From Chitinivibrio alkaliphilus ACht1 (GTDB lineage Bacteria; Fibrobacterota; Chitinivibrionia; Chitinivibrionales; Chitinivibrionaceae), in contig NZ_ASJR01000001.1 in NCBI RefSeq assembly GCF_000474745.1, positions 1 to 64,000 of the forward strand: a DNA stretch of 64,000 bases, given 5' to 3'. Positions 1 to 10,300 of the stretch are shown here, piece after piece. The notes under the pieces are model-generated. The model saw only the letters and a list, made by a program, of their open reading frames with translations, made no database searches and had not been told where the DNA came from. The position numbers were made by a program, and so were the translations under genes. Position 1 is the stretch's first letter. The number at the start of each line of letters is the position of its first letter.

Positions 1-252
1 GGATTGAAACCTACAACTGCATTACCACTATTAACAAGATTAGTCGCCCCCTTCGCGGGGGTGTGGATTGAAACACACGCAACAGATAGTGCGTAAGACG
101 ATTTTCCCGTCGCCCCCTTCGCGGGGGTGTGGATTGAAACTCAAATACTCTCATAAGATCTCCTTGTTTTGCCGTCGCCCCCTTCGCGGGGGTGTGGATT
201 GAAACATTGGTATGGGCATATACAGCCGGCTTATTTAGCGTCGCCCCTTTTG
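1..252 (+). CRISPR. CRISPR array, distal (trailer) end, type I-C-like repeat
   Basis: Three complete identical 32-base repeats lie at 43-74, 109-140 and 174-205. A partial repeat occupies 1-10 at the window edge, and a degenerate terminal repeat starts at 240, where only about the first 8-13 bases still match. Each repeat has a CCCCC-TTCGC-GGGGG hairpin and ends in GTGGATTGAAAC, the 3' handle typical of type I-C repeats. Spacers are 11-42, 75-108, 141-173 and 206-239 (32-34 bases). The handle orientation and the decayed repeat at the right place the leader and newest spacers to the left, outside the window. No cas gene lies within the window. Confidence 0.95.
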
Positions 253-350
253 ACCACCTATGATTTGTTCTGGATGGTAGATCGTATCCACAAAGTACTT
301 GCATACTCATAGAGGCCAAGGTATACTCTGAGAAAAAGAAAGGACGATCG

Positions 351-1625
351 ATGATACCTGCTCTTAATCCTCTCGTGCTAAACTTGAAAGAGTCTGCCAC
401 TTTGGCAGTAAATATTGAAGCCCGTCGCTTACGGGATATGAATAAAGAAATTTATCATTTTGGATTTGGCCAGTCACCCTTTCCGGTACCGGAGATACTC
501 CGACGCGGTCTGGAAGAACATTCACATAAAAACCATTACCTTCCAACGCGGGGATTGCCCAAACTGTGTGAAGCTGTGAGCAGCTTCTACCAAAAACAAT
601 TCAACTATACCTTTACACCGGAAGATGTTTTTGTTGGTCCCGGCAGTAAAGAATTAATCTTTCAATGTATTTACCTCATTGAAGGTCCCCTTTTGGTACC
701 GGCTCCAAGCTGGGTGAGCTACGGGCCTCAGGCAACTCTGCGGGGAAAACTCATTAAACCCATTATTACCCAGCGAAACAATAGTTATAAGCTAACGGCA
801 GAAGAACTTGATCGTGCCTGTTATTCTTTAGGGGAAGGGCAGAAAATACTGATACTCAATAACCCCGGAAACCCAACGGGTGCAGTATATACCCATGATG
901 AAATGAAAGATCTTGCAGAGATCTGCCGTGCCTATCATGTTGTGGTTATTTCCGATGAAATCTATGCCATGATTGATTTTAATCATCAGAAACAGGCGGG
1001 AATGTCGCAGTATTACCCCGAAGGAACCATTGTTTCCGGTGGACTTTCCAAGTCTTTTTCCGCAGGTGGATACCGTCTCGGGGTACTTCTTATACCTGAG
1101 GAACTTGCTATTTTAAAACAGGCCTTGAAATCAATTATCAGTGAAACCTACTCATCCGTATCTGCTCCGGTGCAGTATGCTGCATACGCTGCCTATGCAT
1201 CATTTGATGAACTGGAAGAGTATATTTCCACCTGTTGTGACATTCATCGGTTTGCCGGGGAGTATCTCCATTCACGGTTTTTAAAAATGAATCTTAATTG
1301 CCCCCGTCCCGGGGGAGCATTCTATCTTTTTCCCGATTTTGAAAATTACCGCGATGTCTTTCGACGCCAGGGGATTTCCACAGGGTATACACTCTGTGAG
1401 AAAATTCTGCAGGAAGCACGGGTTGCCCTTCTTCCCGGTGCAGATTTTTATCTTCCTGCTACCAATCTCGGGGTTCGCGTCGCCTCTGTTGACTATGATG
1501 GTGCCGCCGTTCTTAAAGACTGGAAGGGAGCTCAGGAGTGTACCGCAGAAAAAACAATGGAGTTTTTTCCCAATCTTGTGCGGGGCTGTGATGCCCTTGA
1601 GGATTTCCTCAAAAACAGTATTTAA
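351..1625 (+). CDS. Class I/II PLP-dependent aminotransferase
   Basis: A cytosolic fold-type I aminotransferase of 424 residues, close to the usual family length. The PLP-binding lysine is about K234 in SGGLSKSFSAGGYRLG. NNPGNPTG and SDEIYAMID carry the conserved Asn and Asp (about D202) that bind the cofactor. AAAGGA sits a few bases before the ATG. The sequence fits the aspartate/aromatic aminotransferase superfamily, but the amino donor cannot be read from it. The gene stands alone between the CRISPR trailer and a DUF2721 gene, so context gives no pathway. Confidence is high for the family and low for the substrate. Confidence 0.85.
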   Translation: MIPALNPLVLNLKESATLAVNIEARRLRDMNKEIYHFGFGQSPFPVPEILRRGLEEHSHKNHYLPTRGLPKLCEAVSSFYQKQFNYTFTPEDVFVGPGSKELIFQCIYLIEGPLLVPAPSWVSYGPQATLRGKLIKPIITQRNNSYKLTAEELDRACYSLGEGQKILILNNPGNPTGAVYTHDEMKDLAEICRAYHVVVISDEIYAMIDFNHQKQAGMSQYYPEGTIVSGGLSKSFSAGGYRLGVLLIPEELAILKQALKSIISETYSSVSAPVQYAAYAAYASFDELEEYISTCCDIHRFAGEYLHSRFLKMNLNCPRPGGAFYLFPDFENYRDVFRRQGISTGYTLCEKILQEARVALLPGADFYLPATNLGVRVASVDYDGAAVLKDWKGAQECTAEKTMEFFPNLVRGCDALEDFLKNSI

Positions 1626-1675
1626 GTGGTCGTCTGGGAGAGAAAATTTCAAGCGCTCAGAAACATTGATTAATT

Positions 1676-1710
1676 ATAAACCATGGGGATGGTACATTTC
1701 CATGGTTTAT
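1676..1710. repeat. Inverted repeat between aminotransferase and DUF2721 gene
   Basis: A perfect 11-base inverted repeat, ATAAACCATGG at 1676-1686 and CCATGGTTTAT at 1700-1710, is separated by 13 bases. It follows the aminotransferase stop by 50 bases and has no T-tract on either side, so it is not a canonical intrinsic terminator. It could stabilise a 3' end or bind a regulator. Confidence 0.6.
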
Positions 1711-1796
1711 GTGCAAAACTGCAGGAAAGAGCTTCCTATCTGTTTGTTTTGTGTATCAAAAGATATATTTACCCTATACTGAAAGGAAAGGATACT

Positions 1797-2183
1797 ATGC
1801 ATATTGATCTTACCACACCGGCCCTGCTCTTTCCGGCTATTTCCCTCCTTCTTCTTGCCTATACCAATCGTTTTCTTGTCCTTGCGCAGCTTGTGCGGGA
1901 GCTTGTAAAGGAGCAGGACAGCCGGAGTAAGGAAAATCTTTCCCGCCAGATTGAGAATCTTGGCATTCGCCTTCGCCTCATACGGATTATGCAGCTTTTC
2001 GGGGTGATCTCATTTTTTCTCTGCACCCTATCCATGGTCGCCCTTTTTATACGCTATACCTCCGTGGGGAATTATCTTTTCGGCCTGAGCCTTTTGTCTC
2101 TTTTGGCATCCCTTGTTGTATCCATGTGGGAAATAGCCATATCAACGCGGGCGTTGCGCTATGAACTTTCGGGACTGGAATAG
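1797..2183 (+). CDS. DUF2721 family membrane protein
   Basis: A 128-residue inner-membrane protein with three hydrophobic segments at about residues 5-24, 63-86 and 92-114. The N-terminal TPALLFPAISLLLLAY followed by NRF is the hallmark of DUF2721. The frame is open further upstream, but the ATG at 1797 has GAAAGGAAAGG just ahead of it and gives the normal family start. A charged helix (about residues 35-60) follows TM1. No function is established for the family. The gene is probably monocistronic, with recD starting 75 bases downstream behind its own ribosome-binding site. Confidence 0.8.
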   Translation: MHIDLTTPALLFPAISLLLLAYTNRFLVLAQLVRELVKEQDSRSKENLSRQIENLGIRLRLIRIMQLFGVISFFLCTLSMVALFIRYTSVGNYLFGLSLLSLLASLVVSMWEIAISTRALRYELSGLE

Positions 2184-2258
2184 AAAGGTAGAGAAAAACA
2201 GAAATGTGTCATTAGATGTCACACCGGTATGGTATATTGCAGATACAAAGGAGTAACA

Positions 2259-4139
2259 ATGATTCATCGCCCCTCATACTATTTTGCAGCCGCCCTTCCA
2301 ACGAAAAAAAATCCCATAAGGCTTTAGCCTATGCCCTTTCACGGGCTCTTTTTGAGGGGCATGTTTCCCTTAATTTTCCCGCGTATGTTGACTCCTGTAC
2401 GCCCTTTGGGCAGGGGGATGATTTAGAGCATGAAGTGGTGGAAAATCCCTTTATTGAAAATTCTGATGATGTGAAGGATCTAGCCGCCCTTCAGGACGGG
2501 GAGGATGATTCATACTGTGTGCACGTCCATGAAGACGCCGGGGAAGAGAGTGTTCCCCCGGCATTTTTTGTCTTTCAGAAAGACCGGGTCTACCTCCACC
2601 GTTATTTTATCTATGAAACCCGTATTCTGCACCATATCTCCCGATTGCGCAGCCATAGGGCACACCCCACATTTTCTTCCGGATTTTTTTGACCTGGCAC
2701 AGCGCCTTTTCAGCTCTGATGAAGATATGGGCCATCTCACAGAAAAGGAACGAATCGACTGGCAGTGTGCCGCGGCGCTACGGGGAATGTTGCAGAATTT
2801 CCTCCTCATTACGGGGGGACCCGGCACGGGTAAAACCACCACCGTGGCAAAGCTTTTGGCCCTCTATATCTATGAGTATCCCCATGCCTCAGTGGTGGCG
2901 GCGGCTCCCACGGGAAAGGCCGTGCAGCGCCTCGGTGAATCTCTGGAAAACAGCCTTGCCAGCCCCCATTTTCATCTGGATGATCCCCGTATTCGCCGGC
3001 GTTTGGAGGATATTCCCCGGGCCACCATCCATCGTCTTTTGGGCTGGCAGAAGGGGCGCACGGAATTTCGCCATACAGGGGCCCACCCCCTGACATACGA
3101 TCTGATTATTGTGGATGAAGCCTCCATGGTGGATGTCCCCCTCATGGCAAAGCTTATGGCGGCGGTGAAGGACGGCGCAAAACTTATTCTCATGGGTGAT
3201 AAGGATCAGCTTGCCTCTGTGGAGGTGGGATCTGTCTTTGGTGATCTCTGTCGCAGTTTTGCCCGCGGTGGCTACCTTCCCCGGGAGCGGGAGGTAATAA
3301 ACAGATGTATTCTCCGCCCGGAATGCCACATCCCCAAAACCTGTGAAGACGATGCTGCACAGCCGGTTCTTGTGGAGCTGCTCCGCAGTCGCCGCTTTAC
3401 TGCTGACAGTGCCATTGGCCGTCTCAGTGCGGCCGCTATTGGCGGACGCTTTCAGGATGTTGCCGCCCTTTTGAAGGCAGGGGAGGTCGAAACGGGATCA
3501 GTGCGGGTCTATGAAAAGCCCGGAGTGCTCCACGGGGAGACTGCAGAGCGTATCGGGGAGTATGCGGCGTATATTGATGAAAAAGATACCCGGCGTGCTT
3601 TGGAAAAGCTTGATCGCTTTCGTATTCTCTGTGCCATGCGCAACGGGGAATACGGGGTGGAGCGCATGAATGTGCTGGTGGAACAGGAGCTGACCCGGCG
3701 GGGCTGTATTTCTCCAAATGGTGAGAGGCTGTATCATAACAAACCCCTTATTATCCGGCAAAACAACTACGACCTCGGCCTGTTCAACGGTGATACGGGG
3801 GTGGTGCGGCGCAGTGGTGGGGGGTTATATTTTTACTACCGCACACAGGATGAGACAGAAACGGGGGTGGCAAAAATCCCCGTGGAAAAATTGCCCCGCC
3901 ATGAACCCCTCTTTGCCATGACCATACATACCAGTCAGGGCTCGGAATTTGACCATGTTTTTTTGGTGCTTCCCCCGGTTACAATCCCCCTTCTTACACG
4001 GGAGCTTTTTTATACGGGCATAACCCGGGCTAAAAAACGGGTGGATATATGTGTTCCACAGGATGTCCTCGCCTATACCCTGCACCGTCAGGTAGACCGG
4101 GTTTCCGGCGTTGAAGAAAGGATTACCCCATGGGAATAA
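2259..4139 (+). CDS. recD: Exodeoxyribonuclease V subunit alpha RecD, frame-disrupted
   Basis: The 5'-3' helicase subunit of RecBCD, which processes double-strand ends. The helicase part is intact: Walker A GGPGTGKTTT, VVAAAPTGKA, IVDEASMVD, and the C-terminal TIHTSQGSEFDHVF with TGITRAKKR. The RecD N-terminus is readable only across two shifts. ATG 2259 behind AAAGGAG opens MIHRPSYYFAAALPTKK, and the frame must then move by -1 at the A8 run 2304-2311 to reach ALAYALSRALFEGHVSL. That frame ends at TGA 2690-2692 beside the T7 run 2684-2690, where a +1 move restores the helicase frame. The corrected length of about 626 residues is normal for RecD. The breaks may be homopolymer sequence errors, slippage sites or real lesions. 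recC overlaps the 3' end by 10 bases. Confidence 0.85.
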
Positions 4140-7100
4140 CTATCTATTTTTCAAACCGCATGGAACATCTTGCCAGGCACTATGCCCGGCAGATACAGAA
4201 AACAGCCCCGTCCACGCCCTTTTCGCCCACGAAGGTCATCACCCAGACGGCGGGTATGGGGCAGTGGCTCAGCCTTTTTACAGCTCAGGAAAATGGTATT
4301 TCCGCCAATACACACTATGCAACACCGGAGGAGTTTCTTCGGGATGTTATGGAAGAGGCGGGGCTGTGCAGAAAAGAGGAAATCTATACGCAGGAGGACT
4401 GCCTCTGGGATTGTTTCCGCCTCTTTGAGGAAAATCCTGCTTTTTTTGACGGGGAGGCACGCCGTTTTGCCGCAGTGCGGGAAGTGGCAGAGTATATCCG
4501 CCACGATTCACGTCATAGATACGACCTTGCCGTAGCCGTGGCCGATCTGTTCGATCAGTACGATATGTACCGTCCCCATATGCTTACCGCATGGGAGCAG
4601 GGGGACTATGTTCTGCAGGATGACCCCTTTTTCGGAGCGCAGGAGCGCTGGCAACGCCTTCTCTTTCGGCATTTGAGCCAGGAACGCACAAAAAAATATA
4701 AACATTCACTTTATGTTGATTTTGTTAAGATGTTGGATAATAGCGTTTTGCAGAAATTAGATCTCCCCTTTAATCACCTCTTTTTCTTCGGTATATCTGT
4801 CCTTCCTCCACAGACCGTACAGATCCTCTCCCGGTTGGGGGAGGTCTGTGATATCACCTTTTATTTTCTCAATCCCTCGCATCACTACTGGTATGATCTC
4901 ATCAGTGACAAACAGCGGGCATTCCTTATGCAAAAACATCCCGCCCTGGCGAAAGCAAGCGATGGGGGAAATCCCCTTCTGGTAAATAATGGTACCACGG
5001 GACGTGAGTTGTTCAGTCTTTTTATGGAGCATGAAAATTGTGTAAATGCCATGAATTTCGATCTCTTTGAAGAGCATTTTCCCGCCACACAGCTGGGAGA
5101 CCTTCAGGGCGATATTACCCATCTTGCGGGTAGTTTTTCCGGGAGAAAAGCAGACGGATCCATCAGCATACACTCCGCCATAACACCCCTGCGGGAAGTG
5201 GAGATACTCTATGATCATATCTGCAGCGCCATGGATGAGGGCATATCCCCCGATGAGATTCTTGTGATGGCGCCGGATATTGACCTCTATCGCCCCTATA
5301 TCGAGGCGGCATTTTCTCCCCGCCGGGAGAATGATCCCCGTATTCCCTTCACCATTTCCGATTACTCCTATGATTCTGAGAAATCCCTTATCGCCCTCTT
5401 TGAAAAAATCTGTTTTCTCAATACCACCTCCTTTTCAGCAGAGGATGTCTTTGCCCTGGCGGAGCACTCCCTTGTATGTGCTGTCTTTGGGTTTTCCCGG
5501 GATGATCTTGTGGACATACGCTACTTTCTCAAGGATCTCGGTCTGCGCTGGGGAAGCGATGCAGAGCAGGCCAGGCGGGAGGGGATTGAGGAAAACCGCT
5601 TTCACTCCTGGGAACATATCCTTCACACGGCGGCGGTGTCCTTTGCCGTGAAGGGGGATGAGGAAATTTACTCCACGTCCCGAGATCAATATCTGTGTCA
5701 GGATATCCTTGAAGGAGCGGCGGGGGCCCCCCTCTTTACGTTCTTTGGCTTTGTATACACCCTGCTGGATTTTACCCGTGAACTTTCCGGAAAAAAAACA
5801 CCCGCCCGCTGGATTCAGCTTTTGCAAAAATGGCTCCTGCGCTTTTTTCCCCCCGATACCGCCTTTGATGATACGGGGCAGGCGGGGGTTGAGCTTTCTC
5901 TTATAGAGGAAAAGCTGGAGCTTCTGCAGGAGCATACGGAAGACCTTACAGAGACACAGGAGTTTTCCCTGGTGCGTACCGCCTTTTTTGATTCCCTCCG
6001 TACGGCCAAAAAAAGCGCCTTTTTGGCACGGGGGGTTACCTTCTGTTCCCCCGTACCCATGCGCAGCATTCCCTTTGATATGGTGGCATTCCTTGGTATG
6101 AACAGCGGTGAATTTCCCCGTCTCTCACCGCCACGTGCCTTCAATCTCATGGAGGCAAAACACTATCCGGGAGATCGCAACAGCAAAAATAGCGATCGCT
6201 ACCTCTTCCTTGAGGCGCTTATTTCAGCCCGGCGCCGCTTCTATCTTAGTTTTCTGGGGCGGGATCAACACGATATGTCTGAAAAGACTCCCGCCACGGT
6301 GGTAACGGAGCTTCTGGAATATATCAACGGTGCTGAAGAGCTTTTGCAGGTTCAGCACCATCCCCTCTATGGCTTTGATTCCCGCTACTTTAAAAATGAT
6401 CCTGCCTGGTTTACCTATCAATATTCCCCCCCGGGGAAAACATCTCCTCCAGCCTCTGCCCGCCACGGACATCCTGAGGAGGGGGATATTCCCGAGGAGA
6501 TTGATATTGCACACCTTGTTCAGTTTTATAAAAACCCCATACGATATTATTACCGCCTCCTGGGTATCAGCTTTTTTGATGATGACTGGACAATACCTGG
6601 GGAGGAAGCCCTCGATGACGGGGATAATTTGGTAAAATATTCCCTGAAAAAGACCTGCCTTACCCATGAGGGGGAGGAATCTCTCAGTGAATACAGAAAC
6701 AAACTGCAGATGCGCGGCCTCTGGCCCCCCGCAGAGTACGGAGAATATCTCTGCGAAAAGGCTTGTGATGGTTATGAAGGAGTCTTTGAGAAAATGCGCA
6801 CCCTCCGCGCCGGAGAAAACCCGCCCCTGCATCATGAGACGATCTGCACGGTGGGGGATCACACCCTTACCCTCAGTGGGGAAGAGCTGCCCTGGTACAC
6901 CCATGAAAACAAAAATATCTTTGTTGTTTCCAGTGTATCCAGTCATAACCAAAGGGCAAAATATTTGATTGAAGCAAAACTTTACTCCCTTTTTCTATCA
7001 AGCTGTAAAGAAATAGATTGCGTATGGTATGTCGGCCCCAAAAGAGAGGGCGGTTCTTCAGAGGTTATTCCATTTTCGGCATCCCGGGATGAATCGGCCG

Positions 7101-7399
7101 GGGAGCTTCTTTCCCGCCTTGCAGCACTGTTTTTGCAGGTACATCGGAAAATCCCCCTGCTTTTCGGTCCTGCGGCGGGAGAAAAATGGATACGTCAGGC
7201 CGAAAAATGTAAAAAGAAAAAGGGAGAGAAGAAAATGACGGCTCAGGAGATCCTTTCTGTACTTCGGGAAAAAGATGCCGCATACGATCCGGCCCTGCGT
7301 CATTTTCTCTCTTTTGTTGACAGTGATATTTTTACAAAGCACTATGAACAGGACTTTCGCTTTTTAGCACAGTTTTTCTTCAAGGGGGCTAACTCATGA
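4130..7399 (+). CDS. recC: Exodeoxyribonuclease V subunit gamma RecC
   Basis: A 1089-residue RecC-type subunit, near the usual 1100. The N-terminal helicase-like part opens with ITIYFSNRMEHLARHYARQI and contains TQTAGMGQWLSLF, the stretch that in RecC replaces an active Walker A. A typical PFDMVAFLGMNSGEFPRL segment is at about residues 645-665. RecC holds the complex together and recognises Chi in the cytoplasm, and like the E. coli subunit it lacks ATPase motifs. It overlaps recD upstream by 10 bases and recB downstream by 4 (ATGA), indicating translational coupling. Gene order D-C-B differs from the enterobacterial recC-ptrA-recB-recD order. No frame break is visible. Confidence 0.92.
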   Translation: MGITIYFSNRMEHLARHYARQIQKTAPSTPFSPTKVITQTAGMGQWLSLFTAQENGISANTHYATPEEFLRDVMEEAGLCRKEEIYTQEDCLWDCFRLFEENPAFFDGEARRFAAVREVAEYIRHDSRHRYDLAVAVADLFDQYDMYRPHMLTAWEQGDYVLQDDPFFGAQERWQRLLFRHLSQERTKKYKHSLYVDFVKMLDNSVLQKLDLPFNHLFFFGISVLPPQTVQILSRLGEVCDITFYFLNPSHHYWYDLISDKQRAFLMQKHPALAKASDGGNPLLVNNGTTGRELFSLFMEHENCVNAMNFDLFEEHFPATQLGDLQGDITHLAGSFSGRKADGSISIHSAITPLREVEILYDHICSAMDEGISPDEILVMAPDIDLYRPYIEAAFSPRRENDPRIPFTISDYSYDSEKSLIALFEKICFLNTTSFSAEDVFALAEHSLVCAVFGFSRDDLVDIRYFLKDLGLRWGSDAEQARREGIEENRFHSWEHILHTAAVSFAVKGDEEIYSTSRDQYLCQDILEGAAGAPLFTFFGFVYTLLDFTRELSGKKTPARWIQLLQKWLLRFFPPDTAFDDTGQAGVELSLIEEKLELLQEHTEDLTETQEFSLVRTAFFDSLRTAKKSAFLARGVTFCSPVPMRSIPFDMVAFLGMNSGEFPRLSPPRAFNLMEAKHYPGDRNSKNSDRYLFLEALISARRRFYLSFLGRDQHDMSEKTPATVVTELLEYINGAEELLQVQHHPLYGFDSRYFKNDPAWFTYQYSPPGKTSPPASARHGHPEEGDIPEEIDIAHLVQFYKNPIRYYYRLLGISFFDDDWTIPGEEALDDGDNLVKYSLKKTCLTHEGEESLSEYRNKLQMRGLWPPAEYGEYLCEKACDGYEGVFEKMRTLRAGENPPLHHETICTVGDHTLTLSGEELPWYTHENKNIFVVSSVSSHNQRAKYLIEAKLYSLFLSSCKEIDCVWYVGPKREGGSSEVIPFSASRDESAGELLSRLAALFLQVHRKIPLLFGPAAGEKWIRQAEKCKKKKGEKKMTAQEILSVLREKDAAYDPALRHFLSFVDSDIFTKHYEQDFRFLAQFFFKGANS

Positions 7400-10300
7400 A
7401 TCCACAAACCTTTGACGTGCGTAAAGTACCCCTTTCCAAAATATCCATGGTGGATGCCAGTGCGGGGACGGGAAAAACCTACTCCATAGCCCTCTTGGTG
7501 ATACGTCTCATCCTTGAAAAGGATATGGATATCCGCACAATTTTGGTTTTAACCTTTACAAAGGCGGCCACCCGTGAGATACAGGGGCGTATTCAGGCCT
7601 TTCTGCAGGAGCTACACAACTGCTGCGAATATCCGAAGAAAATAAACGATTCCCCTCTTCATGCCTGTCTTCCCAGGGATCCAGAACAACGCAGGGAAGC
7701 ACAGAGGCAGATCGCCCGTGCCCTTTTGTTTATTGATGAAGCCCCCATTTACACCATCCACGGCTTTTGTCAAAAAATGCTGAGTACACACCCCTTTGAA
7801 ACGGGAAATCTCTTCAGCCCTGTCGTGCTGGAGGACAGTGCGGAGCTGCACACCCGCTTTATAAATGTGTGGTGGCGAAAGTGCATGGCCCATTCCAAGC
7901 CCCGTCATCTTCATCTCCTTGCCCCCCATATACTACACCGGGAAAAGCTTTCCCCCCTGGTGTCGGCTATTCTTGCGGGAAAAGAAATAGATCCCCCCAA
8001 AGAGGTTGATAAAGAAATAGATCCCCCCAAAGAGGTTGATATCGAAAGGGCCCTTACAGAGAAAGAAGAAGCCCTGTCCCGCTGTGAAGAGGAGCGACAG
8101 AAGCTGTGCAACGATGAAGCGGCCCTGGAGGAACTGCGTGCAGTTCTTATAGAGGAAAGAGCAAAGAAAAGAGCAAAATTTATTGAAACCCTTCTGCAAG
8201 TCCTGGAGACGCATTGTACACCGAAAGACCTTATAAAAGAAATCTTTACTCAGGCCGGTGATGTACGGAAGGATATTGCGCGACGGGAAAACCTCATGGA
8301 AACAGAGCTTATTTCCACCCTTATTTCCCTGCGTAATAAAGAAAAAGAGTGCAAAGCAGATTCTGACAAACAGTGTCTCTGTGCGGCTCAGCATCTGGCA
8401 TGGATCATGGCACAAGCGGCGGCCCATGATATCCGTCAGTATAAAAGGGAGCACTCCCTTCTGGAGTTTGACGATCTTATATTCCATCTGCACCGGGTGG
8501 TGTGTGATGAATCTCCCCGCGGAAGGGCTGCGGCAGAGGCAATAAGCCGGGACTACAACGCCCTTTTTATTGATGAGTTTCAGGATACGGACCAACGGCA
8601 ATTTGAGATACTCAATGCCCTCTTCGGGGAAAAACCCTGTTTTTATATCGGTGATCCCAAACAGTCTATCTACGGCTGGCGCGGTGCCGATCTGGATACC
8701 TACTTCATGGTACGGAGAGAAAAAATCGATGCCCTGTACTCCATGAAAGAGTGCTTTCGATCCACGCCAAATCTGGTATCATCCTTCAATACCTTCTTTG
8801 GTGCAACAGACTCCTTTTTTGAACACCCGGAGCTTAGCTACACCGAAGTGGAGGGGAAAAACGATACCCCGTGGGATACGCCCCCCCTGACTGTCTATAC
8901 CGGGGGAGCAAAAAGGGATGAAATTATTGCCCTTTCGGCAGATCGTATCACGCAGTTTCTTATAGAACACCGGGAGGTCTCCCTGGAAAAATGCGCCGTC
9001 CTTGTGCGTGCACACCGTGAGGCCGCGGACATAAAGGCGGCCCTTGCCCGGCGGGGAGTGCCTGCTGTCACTATTGATGATAGTTCTCTTTTTGCCACGA
9101 AGGCCGCGGAGGACCTGCAGGGTGTCCTTGAGGCCCTTGTTTCCGGGGAGGATCGCCAGTTTCGCCGCGCCCTTATTTCACCCCTGTGTGGGTTTTCTGC
9201 TCAGGATATTGCCGCCATGCCTGCCGAAACCTATGAAGAACATCTGCGCCGGTTTCGCCTTTTTGCACAGATTTGGGAAGAGCATGGCCTTGCCGCCGCC
9301 CTTACCGCTCTTATTTCGGAATACGCCCTGCGTGAGCGGGTCTTTGTGTATTCCAGCCTTGAGCAGGGAGAGCGCTTTTTTGCCGATCTCATGCATCTTA
9401 TGGACTGCCTTGTCTTTGAAACCGTTAAAAACGGGTTGACTGTGGAGGAGCAGCTTCTGTTTCTTCAAAGGCAGATTGGAAAAGAGACATCCCAAAAACG
9501 GCGCGTTGAAAACGACAGCAACTCCCTGCAGATTGTAACCATACACAAAAGCAAGGGGCTTACCTACGATCATGTCTTTTGTCCCTTCCTCAACGCCTCG
9601 GAAAAGAAAAAACCAAGCCCCCTTACCCTCGTAAAAACCGATAGGGGATATCGATTTATTGATTTCGACCAGGATCAAGCATATTTGAAGAAAGAAGCCC
9701 TGCAGGAAAACCGCCGTTTGATCTATGTGGCCATGACCCGCGCCCGCTTTTCCTGTACTCTGTGTATTGGAAAAAAAGTGAAGGATGGGACTGTGAATCT
9801 TGCAGAGGGTGCCTTGAAGGAGTGCGTTGAAAATGTGCAGGATAATTCTGCCATACAAATCATCCCCCTTGATGTACAGGATATCACTGATGTACGGTAT
9901 ACTGCCCCTGAGGAAATCCTGCCCGGTACAAAACGGGAGCTGAAACACCGGGAAAATCTCAGGTCCCAAAGGGATGTATCCAGTTTCTCCGCCCTGTCAA
10001 ATATGCATGGACTTCCCCCGGAAGGGCTTGATGAAAGGGCGGGCTCCGCCTATGATGAGTGGATATTTACCCGGCGCGGGGGAGCACTCCTTGGAAATTT
10101 TCTCCACGATATCTTTGAGACCATTGATTTTACTGCCCCCGCACGGGAGGATATACTCCAATGCGGAAAAAAACATCCCCTGGTTTTTACACCGGAGGAT
10201 ATGCCCCGCTATGAGGAACTATGCCGTCACACCCTGGGGGCGGGGCGTCCCGGAGAAAAAACAGGGTTTTCCCTGGGTGAAATTCCACGCCAAGACACTC

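Noticed and set aside
11-400. Open frame on the minus strand through the CRISPR array
   Set aside because: It is made of repeat and spacer sequence and runs into the aminotransferase gene. CRISPR repeats with no internal stops create such frames.
2505-2690. Separate start for RecD at 2505
   Set aside because: Translation from 2505 to about 2690 in that frame gives non-family sequence; the other frame holds RecD-like residues, so the true gene starts at 2259 and changes frame.
6224-6952. 242-codon minus-strand frame inside recC
   Set aside because: It is antisense to a well-supported recC with clear motifs; no ribosome-binding site or family similarity is visible. Similar long antisense frames in recB, leuC and mfd were dismissed on the same grounds.
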